Source of the DNA: Bowmanella denitrificans
Lineage (GTDB): Bacteria; Pseudomonadota; Gammaproteobacteria; Enterobacterales; Alteromonadaceae
DNA: 64,000 nt
Direction: 5' to 3'
Assembly (NCBI RefSeq): GCF_002887595.1
Contig: NZ_PEBU01000002.1
Location: forward strand, 186,001-250,000
Positions 16,765-24,425 of the stretch are shown piece by piece. The stretch's first letter is position 1, and every line of letters begins with the position of its first letter. The position numbers were made by a program, and so were the translations under genes. The notes beneath the pieces were generated by a model that saw only the letters and a program-made list of their open reading frames with translations, had not been told where the DNA came from and ran no database searches.

Positions 16765-16877
16765 TCACCACGAAGATCAGAAGAGCACCAAGAATCAACA
16801 ATCTCTATTGTCCTTCGTGTCCTTCGTGTCCTTCGTGTCCTTCGTGTCCTTCGTGTACTTTGTGTTCTTCGTGGTGA
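16765..16877. repeat. CACGAAG palindromic element with a 9-bp tandem array
   Basis: Perfect 11-bp inverted ends TCACCACGAAG (16765-16775) and CTTCGTGGTGA (16867-16877) enclose five perfect tandem copies of TCCTTCGTG (16811-16855) and two degenerate ones. Translations of this array (repeated VLR or SFV) are artefacts. It is related in sequence to repeat B at 10.9 and 11.3 kb. Confidence 0.8.
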
Positions 16878-16929
16878 TGATGGGAATAATAGTGAACAAC
16901 AGACAGGACGCTCGAATGGTACTCCATGG

Positions 16930-17120
16930 AGGGTGTGTAATAAAAGAGAAGGAGGTCATGTTATTCAAACCTTGCCATGGTGCACTTCGCCGTGGATACT
17001 AAAACCGAATTTGGCTAAACAATGCCATAGGAATAGTTAAAACCTGACATGGGCAGTTCTCCCCAACAGTTTCCAATTAGGTTTGGAAAAACTCCGGAAA
17101 TAAGGGAGTCCATATTATTT
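16930..17120 (+). repeat. Upstream element (three-copy family), copy 3
   Basis: Close match to copy 1, sharing GGAGGTCATG, CCTTGCCATGG, GTGGATACTAAAACCG, TGGGCAGTTCTCCCCAACAG and ACTCCGGAAATAAGGGAGTC. It ends 28 bases before the start codon of the first trypsin-like protease. Confidence 0.75.
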
Positions 17121-17147
17121 TTTAGCGCAACTCAGACAGAAGATCAT

Positions 17148-17993
17148 ATGAAGTTCTCGCAATTTTTATTTTTATCAATAGGGCTTTTTACATCCTTAGC
17201 TAATGCAATAGTCATTCGGCATGATGTTTCCGATGAAAAATATTCCGCTGTTCCATCTGACTTCCCTCCCTTAGCAACCTTATATAATATCGGGGTTCAC
17301 GGTACATTGATTCACCCTCAATGGGTTGTCACCGCGGCCCATGCTGTTTTTTGCATGAACCCCGGGCAAAAAATTAAAGTTGGTGAAGAAATAGTATCTG
17401 TTTCTAATCGGTATAGTCACCCTGAATATCACTTGGGAGGTGAACACGACATAGCTTTAATTAAACTTGAATCCAGTATTAAAGAAATTGAACCTGCAGA
17501 AATGTATAACAACAACGACGAAAAAGGTGCTGTCGTTTGGTTTATAGGTATCGGCGGCACAGGAACTGGTACTAAAGGGCAGACAGTTGGCTATAAAGAA
17601 AATAATGGGAAGTTAAGAAAAGCTCAAAATAAGGTCGTTAGAACAACAGATACGGATATAGTGTTTAAATTTGAGGAAGGCTCTGCCGCAGAAGCACTGG
17701 AAGGCGTTTCAGGTAATGGTGATAGTGGCGGCCCTGCCTATAAAAAAAACGGAGATAAATATGAATTACTCGGTATCAGTTCACGCACCGACTCATGGTT
17801 TTATGGTGTAGGAGAATACGGCGTTACAGAGCTTTATACTCGTGTTTCATCATATAAAAGCTGGATACAAGATGTCATTTCAGCGGATAGTGACTTAATT
17901 AGGAAAAAAATTTCAACCCAAAGCCCTTTTCTGCATGATGGTATGAAACCGGAAAAAATGAATGATTTATGTTCTTCCATTGAGGTAAGGTAA
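17148..17993 (+). CDS. Secreted trypsin-like serine protease (paralogue 1)
   Basis: 281 residues from the ATG at 17148. The signal peptide MKFSQFLFLSIGLFTSLANA is followed by a mature start IVIRHDV. The chymotrypsin-fold triad is complete: His65 in VTAAHA, Asp101 in HDIALIKL, Ser193 in GNGDSGGPAY. Length fits a bare S1 protease domain exported to the periplasm or medium. An in-frame upstream GTG at 17049 exists but lies in the repeat and would spoil the signal peptide. It shares long, nearly collinear blocks with the protease at 19790-20650. The two therefore arose by duplication and now flank the cyclase-like gene and a LysE gene. Confidence 0.9.
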   Translation: MKFSQFLFLSIGLFTSLANAIVIRHDVSDEKYSAVPSDFPPLATLYNIGVHGTLIHPQWVVTAAHAVFCMNPGQKIKVGEEIVSVSNRYSHPEYHLGGEHDIALIKLESSIKEIEPAEMYNNNDEKGAVVWFIGIGGTGTGTKGQTVGYKENNGKLRKAQNKVVRTTDTDIVFKFEEGSAAEALEGVSGNGDSGGPAYKKNGDKYELLGISSRTDSWFYGVGEYGVTELYTRVSSYKSWIQDVISADSDLIRKKISTQSPFLHDGMKPEKMNDLCSSIEVR

Positions 17994-18060
17994 TCACAGG
18001 CTCTTTCGATTTCTAGAAAACAATTTTTATCTACCAATAGATTTTTATTGAGAGGCCAAT

Positions 18061-18936
18061 GTGCAAAAAGCAAAGGTTCGACGCGATTTTGGCCTGACCT
18101 GGAAGTCTCGTCTTGAACAAGCGCGTTTGCGTGCCGCTACACCAGGGCCGCAATTGACTGATCAGCAGATAGCGAGCTTGCAACATACCATTTCACTGCT
18201 GGATGTATCCTCACCGCATAACAAAGCGCTTTTATGGTCTGGCAAAGATGTTCCGACAAGTGTCCCAATCAACGAGACTGATCCTAACGGCCCGATGTGG
18301 TGGGATAAGCTTGCTTGTCTTGAAGTTGATGTGTTTCGCGGACTTGGGCTGGCATTTAGCCTGGAGGATACGCAAGGCGGACGGTTTTTGCACGACTTAC
18401 AGCTAAACTACCCGCAAAATGATCCGCTTAGTGTGGTAGCCCGAGCCTTGTGGGATAGGCTTTCCTGCCGTTTTGCTGCTGCTGTGACGGGTTGTATTGA
18501 AGTCATTGCTGAGGGCGCGTTTGGCGATAGCGTATTTCGAACAGTTGAGCTCGAAGCGGTTCTTTCTAACGACAAAATTACAACAATCAATGGACTGGCG
18601 AGAAGATACTTTCCATCTGGCTGTGACGACGCTTATTTCCTCCTGCGTCGATGGGATGTTGAGCGTAGCCGCAGATATTATGAGTTTATTACCGCGTGTG
18701 CTGATGCAACATCTTATGAACGGGCAACGGCCCTTGATGACCTGCGGGAAATTCAACTCTGGTATGAGCAGGATTTTTTCAGTCACCTAGGGCCAAATCG
18801 GGAACTACCTGGTTTACCTGACGGTATAGCTGAGGCATCAGACCAAGCCCAAGTGGTCGGTACCTGGAAGTATTCAGCAGCGTGGCGTGAATTCATTCAA
18901 CAGACTGAAGTTGAATGTCGCAACAGCTTGAGGTAG
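18061..18936 (+). CDS. Bacterial CD38-like ADP-ribosyl cyclase / NAD glycohydrolase candidate
   Basis: 291 residues from a GTG at 18061 (AGAGG 6 bases upstream); no signal peptide or membrane segment, so it is probably cytosolic or exported by an unknown route. The central part matches the ADP-ribosyl cyclase family of animal CD38/CD157. NKALLWSG aligns with CD38 NKILLWSR, FSLEDTQGG with FTLEDTLLG, NDPLSVV..LWDRLSCRFAAA with NNPVSVFWKTVSRRFAEA, and VFRTVELE with TFGSVEVH. All four key active-site residues are kept: Trp59 (CD38 Trp125), Glu102 (Glu146), Trp131 (Trp189) and catalytic Glu163 (Glu226). The disulfide cysteines of CD38 are absent. Spacing between the first two sites is about 20 residues longer. 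Expected chemistry is NAD cleavage to cyclic ADP-ribose or ADP-ribose plus nicotinamide; biological role is unknown. No obvious immunity gene adjoins it. Confidence 0.75.
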   Translation: MQKAKVRRDFGLTWKSRLEQARLRAATPGPQLTDQQIASLQHTISLLDVSSPHNKALLWSGKDVPTSVPINETDPNGPMWWDKLACLEVDVFRGLGLAFSLEDTQGGRFLHDLQLNYPQNDPLSVVARALWDRLSCRFAAAVTGCIEVIAEGAFGDSVFRTVELEAVLSNDKITTINGLARRYFPSGCDDAYFLLRRWDVERSRRYYEFITACADATSYERATALDDLREIQLWYEQDFFSHLGPNRELPGLPDGIAEASDQAQVVGTWKYSAAWREFIQQTEVECRNSLR

Positions 18937-19137
18937 CTGAAATGTAACCGGGCTGCTTGTTTTAGGGGAAGCCATATCTTTGGTAGTGTAAAGTGCTATG
19001 TGGGAAGTGATATTTAGCGTTAGTGATTCAAAGTGGATTGTTGAGAGCCTTGCATTTTCTGTCCCGTGGCTGGCTTAAGTATTTTTTGTATAGTCAGGGG
19101 AGGCAGCGCTAACACCTCATAGGGAACATCGGAACAT

Positions 19138-19764
19138 ATGGAAGAAATTAATTATTTATTAATTGTGATATCGGCGCTGGCGGCAATAGCCAGTCCGGGA
19201 CCGGCCACCCTGGCGATAGCGGGAGCTTCGATGAAGCAGGGGCGCCGTGCGGGTGTTTGTCTGGCATTTGGAGTGCTGAGTGGTTCATTGTTTTGGTCAA
19301 CCTCTGCCGCCTTTGGGCTGGCGGCCATACTGCACACCAATGTCTGGCTTTTTGAAGTGTTCAGATATTGCGGGGCGCTTTACTTGTTGTATCTGGCGGT
19401 GAAATCGCTGCGTAGCGCCTTTTCCACCGCTCCACTTACTCTGCCTGCCAACCAAGCCATGACAGCCAAGGGCTGTTACTTAAGTGGTTTGCTTATTCAT
19501 TTAACCAATCCCAAGGCTATTTTGTTTTTCGCTGCCTTGTATTCAATCGGGGTGCCGCCAACTGCCAGCCCGTTGGCATTGCTGTCGGTCATCCTGGTTG
19601 TTGGCGCGCTAAGTTCGCTGATATTTCTGGGCTATGCCGTGCTTTTTTCCTATTCAGGTGTAAGACGCATCTACCTCAAATCCAAACGGGTCTTTGAAAG
19701 CGTGTTTGCGGTGTTTTTTGGCGCTGCAAGTTTAAAGTTACTTATCAGTGGGGCCGGTAAATAG
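19138..19764 (+). CDS. LysE/RhtB family amino-acid exporter
   Basis: 208 residues with the LysE-family pattern: N-terminal ISALAAIASPGPATLAIA (the conserved SPGP near residue 20), a Gly-rich second helix (GRRAGVCLAFGVLSG), the segment GALYLLYLAVKSLR, and LTNPKAILFFAALYS. About six membrane segments are expected. The family exports amino acids or related small molecules; the substrate is not predictable here. It lies between the two protease paralogues on the same strand, with about 200 bases of untranslated sequence before it. Confidence 0.9.
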   Translation: MEEINYLLIVISALAAIASPGPATLAIAGASMKQGRRAGVCLAFGVLSGSLFWSTSAAFGLAAILHTNVWLFEVFRYCGALYLLYLAVKSLRSAFSTAPLTLPANQAMTAKGCYLSGLLIHLTNPKAILFFAALYSIGVPPTASPLALLSVILVVGALSSLIFLGYAVLFSYSGVRRIYLKSKRVFESVFAVFFGAASLKLLISGAGK

Positions 19765-19789
19765 GCGGGAAATATTACAAGGGACAGTG

Positions 19790-20650
19790 ATGGGCAAAGT
19801 TCTATCTGTTGTATTGGTGGTCTTCAGTGTATCGGTATCAGCAATAGTGGTACGCCATGATGTGCCCGATAAGGCCTATCTTGCTGAACCAGACGACTTC
19901 CCGCCTTTGGCTACCTTCTACATTGACGGCGCTCACGGTACCTTGGTTAAACCTGACTGGGTGGTGACCGCTGCGCATGCCACATTCTGTGTTAATCCCG
20001 GCAGTTATATAGCCCTAACCAATGGCTATCACAGAGTTGAGCGAGTGTTTGTACATAAGGATTATCAACCAGGCAAAAGCCACGATATCGCCTTGATAAA
20101 ACTTGCTAAGCCAGTGAATGACATAGAGCCTGCAAGGCTTTATGAGCAAACCGATGAACAGGGTAAGCAGATCTGGTTTATGGGCATAGGTGGTACCGGG
20201 GATGGCCTGAAAGGCCAAGTAGTGGATAATTTTGCAAACGCCGGAATACTGCGAAAAGCCCAGAATAAGGTCGAGCAAGCCAGCGGACCATGGCTAAAAT
20301 TCAAGTTCGACAGCGGCGCTGCCGCTTTGCCCCTGGAAGGCGTTTCCGGTGGTGGCGATAGCGGTGGTCCGGCCTACCAGATTCATCAGGGTAAGCCATA
20401 TGTACTTGGTATCAGTTCCAGGTTCGAAAGCGGTGGATTGGGCCGGTATGGTGTTGTTGAAGTGTATTCCCGCGTGTCTTTTTTTAAACCCTGGATTGAA
20501 AAAATCACAAGTGGTGAGGAAACTGTGCAGGCACAGTTGGCAACCCCCGCATTAACTAGCTTGCCAGGTGGGCTGACTACATCAATGCTACCTGACGTTT
20601 GTGCAGATATCGGCCTTAAGCCAAGCACAACCTGGCAAGCTGCCCCGTAA
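19790..20650 (+). CDS. Secreted trypsin-like serine protease (paralogue 2)
   Basis: 286 residues from the ATG at 19790. The signal peptide MGKVLSVVLVVFSVSVSA is followed by IVVRHDV, as in paralogue 1. The triad is complete: His63 in VTAAHA, Asp99 in SHDIALIKL, Ser191 in GGGDSGGPAY. Its C-terminal tail is about 15 residues longer and Pro/Thr-rich. Base composition is closer to the core genome than paralogue 1. The next gene starts 49 bases after its stop, so both may share a transcript. The region upstream overlaps the end of the LysE gene reading, which is why the internal ATG was chosen. Confidence 0.9.
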   Translation: MGKVLSVVLVVFSVSVSAIVVRHDVPDKAYLAEPDDFPPLATFYIDGAHGTLVKPDWVVTAAHATFCVNPGSYIALTNGYHRVERVFVHKDYQPGKSHDIALIKLAKPVNDIEPARLYEQTDEQGKQIWFMGIGGTGDGLKGQVVDNFANAGILRKAQNKVEQASGPWLKFKFDSGAAALPLEGVSGGGDSGGPAYQIHQGKPYVLGISSRFESGGLGRYGVVEVYSRVSFFKPWIEKITSGEETVQAQLATPALTSLPGGLTTSMLPDVCADIGLKPSTTWQAAP

Positions 20651-20699
20651 CAACGGCAAATTAAAGCGCGCAAACAATAATAACCAAGGAAAACAGACA

Positions 20700-21452
20700 A
20701 TGGCACATCCACCCACGAGTTTTGACTATCTAAAACTCTTTGTTGAAAACGTATCACTGTGGGAAATTGCCGCACTGCTGATTGTGCTTTCCGTGCTGTT
20801 TCGCCCGGATCTCCTGAAGCGGGTAAACCGACTAAAGTTTGGTGACTTTGAGGTTGAACTTGAACAACTGCGCCAGGAAGTGTCGGAGCAGAAGCAGGAA
20901 ATCCGTGGGCTGGAAACCGCTCTGGAGCAGGAACGCCAGGTATTTGCGGAAATTCTGCAAGGGTTTGACCCCAATGCGCCGGTCAGTGCTCTGGCTGAAA
21001 CCCGCGAGCGACTCAAAGCTTATGCGAAAGGTCTGGAAAATCTGGAACAGATCACCGATGGCCTGTTGCTCAGCTCCGGCCCGGAGCAGCTCTACGCTGC
21101 CGCCGTGATGTTTAAGGAGCGGCGGCCCACCCAATTTGTGCCACAACTGCTAGATTGTCTGGCGTCACTGGCGGCCGACAAGAACCTTTGCGGTGTTCGC
21201 TTAAACACGGTGTGGACCTTAACCAGCGCGCTGCATTTCACTCTGATCGCCTCGGTACGTGACGGCATTCGCCCGGCGGTTAACACCGCAGATCTCAAGC
21301 GTGTCCTGCTGGTACTTGAGCAACTGGAACAACATCCACGCATTCAGGATGACCGGCCAGACAACCCGGACAGGGGCATACGCGGCCCGATTAAGCATGC
21401 CAGAAACTGGGCGCAAAAAGGTTTGGAAGGGCAAAGCTCGCCAGACAAATAA
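20700..21452 (+). CDS. Membrane-anchored coiled-coil protein of unknown function
   Basis: 250 residues from the ATG at 20700 (AAGGAAAACAGACA upstream). One membrane segment (about residues 20-38, IAALLIVLSVLF) is followed by a heptad-rich coiled coil (about 48-85, rich in Glu/Gln/Leu) and a helical C-terminal domain of about 150 residues. The segment FGDFEVELEQL after the membrane helix resembles other one-pass proteins with a 'membrane helix + coiled coil' layout. No enzyme motif is seen. It follows the second protease by 49 bases and precedes a strong terminator. Confidence 0.7.
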   Translation: MAHPPTSFDYLKLFVENVSLWEIAALLIVLSVLFRPDLLKRVNRLKFGDFEVELEQLRQEVSEQKQEIRGLETALEQERQVFAEILQGFDPNAPVSALAETRERLKAYAKGLENLEQITDGLLLSSGPEQLYAAAVMFKERRPTQFVPQLLDCLASLAADKNLCGVRLNTVWTLTSALHFTLIASVRDGIRPAVNTADLKRVLLVLEQLEQHPRIQDDRPDNPDRGIRGPIKHARNWAQKGLEGQSSPDK

Positions 21453-21495
21453 GCTCACAATCGCTTTGGCATTTTACAGCCTGGCCTGATACAAA

Positions 21496-21523
21496 AAAGC
21501 CACACAGCAAGCTGTGTGGCTTT
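21496..21523. terminator. Bidirectional terminator between convergent genes
   Basis: A perfect 13-bp stem AAAGCCACACAGC/GCTGTGTGGCTTT with a 2-base loop has A- and T-rich tails on both sides. It serves the 20700-21452 gene and the convergent TonB receptor. Confidence 0.9.
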
Positions 21524-21547
21524 CTCACTAAACGACTGGCAACACTA

Positions 21548-23788
21548 TTAATAGAAGTTCATTTTAAACTCTACACCAACAATCCGCGGTTCATTCACAA
21601 ACACGGTATTGTTGTTAAAGTCGACTGCCCCTTTGATATTGTCCTCATCGGTGATATTGCGACCAAACAGGGCAACACTGTAATCGTGGCTGAAGTTTTC
21701 ATAACCTATGCGCAGGCCGCCTTCAAAGTTATCTTTAGTGCGAAATTCAACGGCGTCATACAGAAACAGATTGGTTTCGCCCTGGAAGGCCCAGTCGGTG
21801 AAGACAAAGAATTCCCCGTCATCGCCCATCGGCACCGCGTAACGGGCGGTGAAGTTAAAAATCTGCTTGGGGGATTGCGGGAAAGGGTTGCCGTCAATCA
21901 GTGCTTCACCATTGACCATCCTGTCCACCACAGTACATTGGCCCGAACCGCAAGGGGCGACGGTTTGGTCAGCGTCCTGTAATTCGGTATCGCTCAAACC
22001 ATAACCCGCGGTCAGGGTCAGGTTGTCGGTGGCCAGAAATTCCAAGTCCACCTCAAAGCCTTTACCTACGCCTTTATCGGCATTAAGCAAGCTGTTGCCC
22101 TGTGCTTCGCCACCGATGGCAGATATTTGAATATCATCAATTTCATAGTAGAACACCGCCACATTCAGGCGCAGTGTATCGTCAAGAAGATCAGATTTCA
22201 TACCCACTTCAAACGAGGTGATGGTTTCCGCATCCGCGGTGGTGGGGGCGCCTTCAAATGCCACGTTACGGCCCTGAATGGTCTGCGCCCTGAAGCCACT
22301 GGCAACCCGGCTGAATAGGCTTGTGTCATCGGTCAGATTGTAGTTCAGGGCCAGCTCCCAGCTTACCTGCCCATCATCCACATTTATGTCCTGATAATCC
22401 TGAATCTGACATTCCATAATGCCGTCACCATTAAAGTCGGCAATCAGGCAAAAACCGTCAACGTTTTGGGCGCCAACCCTGAAGTCTTTTTCGTCATAGG
22501 TGTAGCGTAAGCCACCGGTCAGGCTGAGTTTGTCAGATAAATCATATGAGCCCTGGCCAAATATTGCCCAGGTGTAGTTGTCATGATAAACGGTGCTGGC
22601 ACCATACAGGCCATCGATGCTGGTTACGCCAAAAGAAGAGTCAAAGTAAAAAGCACCAAACTGCCAGTCGTAACCGCGGGTGCCTTCACTGGCGATACGC
22701 AGTTCCTGGGTAAATTGCTTTAGATCTTCCAGTCTGTCTTCGGTCACTGCATCAAAGGGGATAAAACCAGGGCCAGTTCCCGCAACGCCACCGTCAATAT
22801 CGCCTTTGCCACGGCCATCCGCTGTATCGTAGGCGGTAATCGAGGTCAGGCTAAAGCCGTCAAAGCCTTTTTCCAGTTTCAGTGAGGCACCATGGCTGCG
22901 ATATTTCTGGAAATTATTATCGCCTTTGTCATAACTCACCGTATCTCTGTCATAGTTGGCATTCAGCTTATTGCTGCCTTTGCTGACGGCGTTGGCGCGA
23001 AAGATAGAGGCAGTACCGTCCAGATCCCGGGTATGCAGATTAAACAGGGCGCTAAAATCGTTGTTTTCGTACATTAACTGCAGACGCGCAGCATTTTCAT
23101 GAAAGCCACCCATAACGTCTTTTTCACCGGTATGGGCGTTGGAAATCCAGTCATCGCGGTTTTGCGATAAACCCGACAGACGGAATGACCATTCATCGTT
23201 AATGGCGTTACCTACCGCACCTTCCAGATTCAGGGTGCCATAGCTGCCACCGGCGCCTTTCACATAGGCATCAAAACTCTGGCCCGGCTTGGCGGTATCG
23301 AACTTAACAATACCTGCCGTGGTGTTGCGACCAAACAGACTGCCCTGCGGACCACGGATCACTTCGACCCGTTGCACATCAAACAATGGGAAGCTTTTCA
23401 GGATCACATTTTCCATAACCACATCGTCCATAATAATGGACACGGGTTGCGATGCGGCTAAATCGAAGTCGGAGTTACCTAAACCACGAATGTAAAAGCG
23501 CGGAGCCACCCGGCCATTTGACGACTCGGCATAAAGGCCTGGAATACGATTGGCCAGAGCCTGTACATCGTCGCCGGCGGAAAAAATGGCGTCAAAACGT
23601 TCGCCACTTAGCGCGGCAATAGAGATAGGCACTTCCTGAATACTCTGTGTGCGCTTTTGTGCCGTGACCTGGATTTTTTCCAGTGCCTGCGCCTCTTTTT
23701 TGGCTTGTTGTTCCTGAGCCAGAAGTGGTGATGATATCAATGCGGCCTGTACGGCCATAGCCACAAGGGCTTTGTTCAGTGTGTTCAT
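21548..23788 (-). CDS. TonB-dependent outer-membrane receptor
   Basis: 746 residues with a signal peptide (MNTLNKALVAMAVQAALISS..). A TonB-box-like EKIQVTAQKR (about residues 37-46) is followed by the plug domain (RFYIRGLGNSDFDL, VEVIRGPQGSLFGRNTTAG) and a beta-barrel ending in the aromatic residue expected of outer-membrane barrels (FKMNFY). No N-terminal signalling domain is present. Motif spelling is typical of the large receptor subgroup in Alteromonadales and sphingomonads that takes up unknown substrates besides siderophores. No Fur box is visible upstream. It is a single-gene unit in the reverse orientation. Confidence 0.93.
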   Translation of the reverse strand: MNTLNKALVAMAVQAALISSPLLAQEQQAKKEAQALEKIQVTAQKRTQSIQEVPISIAALSGERFDAIFSAGDDVQALANRIPGLYAESSNGRVAPRFYIRGLGNSDFDLAASQPVSIIMDDVVMENVILKSFPLFDVQRVEVIRGPQGSLFGRNTTAGIVKFDTAKPGQSFDAYVKGAGGSYGTLNLEGAVGNAINDEWSFRLSGLSQNRDDWISNAHTGEKDVMGGFHENAARLQLMYENNDFSALFNLHTRDLDGTASIFRANAVSKGSNKLNANYDRDTVSYDKGDNNFQKYRSHGASLKLEKGFDGFSLTSITAYDTADGRGKGDIDGGVAGTGPGFIPFDAVTEDRLEDLKQFTQELRIASEGTRGYDWQFGAFYFDSSFGVTSIDGLYGASTVYHDNYTWAIFGQGSYDLSDKLSLTGGLRYTYDEKDFRVGAQNVDGFCLIADFNGDGIMECQIQDYQDINVDDGQVSWELALNYNLTDDTSLFSRVASGFRAQTIQGRNVAFEGAPTTADAETITSFEVGMKSDLLDDTLRLNVAVFYYEIDDIQISAIGGEAQGNSLLNADKGVGKGFEVDLEFLATDNLTLTAGYGLSDTELQDADQTVAPCGSGQCTVVDRMVNGEALIDGNPFPQSPKQIFNFTARYAVPMGDDGEFFVFTDWAFQGETNLFLYDAVEFRTKDNFEGGLRIGYENFSHDYSVALFGRNITDEDNIKGAVDFNNNTVFVNEPRIVGVEFKMNFY

Positions 23789-24200
23789 TGTGGTTACCGG
23801 TTAGTGTGCGTATTTTTTTGGGCTTTTATTGCCAGCTTATTATTTCTTAGACGAAATACCAGGTAGCGCAATGAAATCTCGCCTGGTTGGCTAATTTTAC
23901 CACCCATAGGCCAAGTTGTTTGTTTTGTATCGCAAAAAACGCCTTGATTGAGAATTTCCGGATGATTGGATGATCAAACTTTCATAAGCGCGTCTTTTCT
24001 GAAATATTTTTGCCATATTGCCCCAAATCAGGGCAAGTTAACGCAGTTAAAATCGCCCTTGTTCAGCATGAAACGATTAGTAGAACATGCCAGTTATCTT
24101 TTAATCACATTAATAGATTGAATCGTTCTTTTTTAATTGTTTTATTGGGGGCCATGGCTGGCTTACGCTTCGCTCAGATATAGATTCTGAGGCTAATACC
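23789..24200. other. Intergenic region, 412 bases
   Basis: AT-rich divergent spacer between the TonB receptor and the DUF2061 gene. It must hold the promoters of both. I see no clear Fur, CRP or other operator and no RNA gene. Confidence 0.5.
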
Positions 24201-24425
24201 ATGAGCAAAACCATCAGCTTCGCCATACTGCACTTTAGCGTGGCTTTTACTATTACTTATCTACTAACCGGCGATGTGTTAGTGGGTGGACTGGTGGCGC
24301 TAGTTGAGCCCACCGTTAACACGCTGGTATTTTACTGCCACGAGAAGGTCTGGAAACGCATAGAGTTGCGCGCCAGTTCAAAGGGATTTTCATCTAATGT
24401 TTATGATGCTCCAGCCAGGCTTTAA
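24201..24425 (+). CDS. DUF2061 small membrane protein
   Basis: 74 residues with the DUF2061 pattern: K-T-I-S-F-A-I-L-H-F near the N-terminus, TYLLTGDVLVGGLVALVEP in the middle, then NTLVFYCHEKVWKRI. Two membrane helices are expected; the family's function is unknown. It runs tail-to-tail into the hybrid kinase gene with a 32-base overlap of coding ends, so its last residues may be a late extension. Confidence 0.8.
   Translation: MSKTISFAILHFSVAFTITYLLTGDVLVGGLVALVEPTVNTLVFYCHEKVWKRIELRASSKGFSSNVYDAPARL

Noticed and set aside
16811-16873. Possible CRISPR array
   Set aside because: Repeat units are 9 bases with no spacers, and no cas gene is present anywhere in the window.
16756-17040. Frame with repeated VLR units
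   Set aside because: It is the translation of the 9-bp tandem array plus the upstream element; not a gene.
14437-17120. Three-copy element as attC sites
   Set aside because: The copies lack paired RYYYAAC and GTTRRRY cores and the long imperfect stem of an attC, so they were kept apart from the cassette array.
17049-17147. Longer start for the first trypsin-like protease
   Set aside because: The extra 33 residues come from the repeat element and would bury the clear signal peptide beginning at 17148.
18061-18936. Reading the cyclase-like gene as a toxin with an immunity gene
   Set aside because: The next gene is a LysE exporter about 200 bases away with no link to toxin immunity, and no toxin-delivery domain is fused to it. 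The toxin view is kept only as one possibility.
21548-24200. Fur regulation of the first TonB receptor
   Set aside because: No 19-bp Fur-like palindrome could be found in 23789-24200, so no operator is listed.
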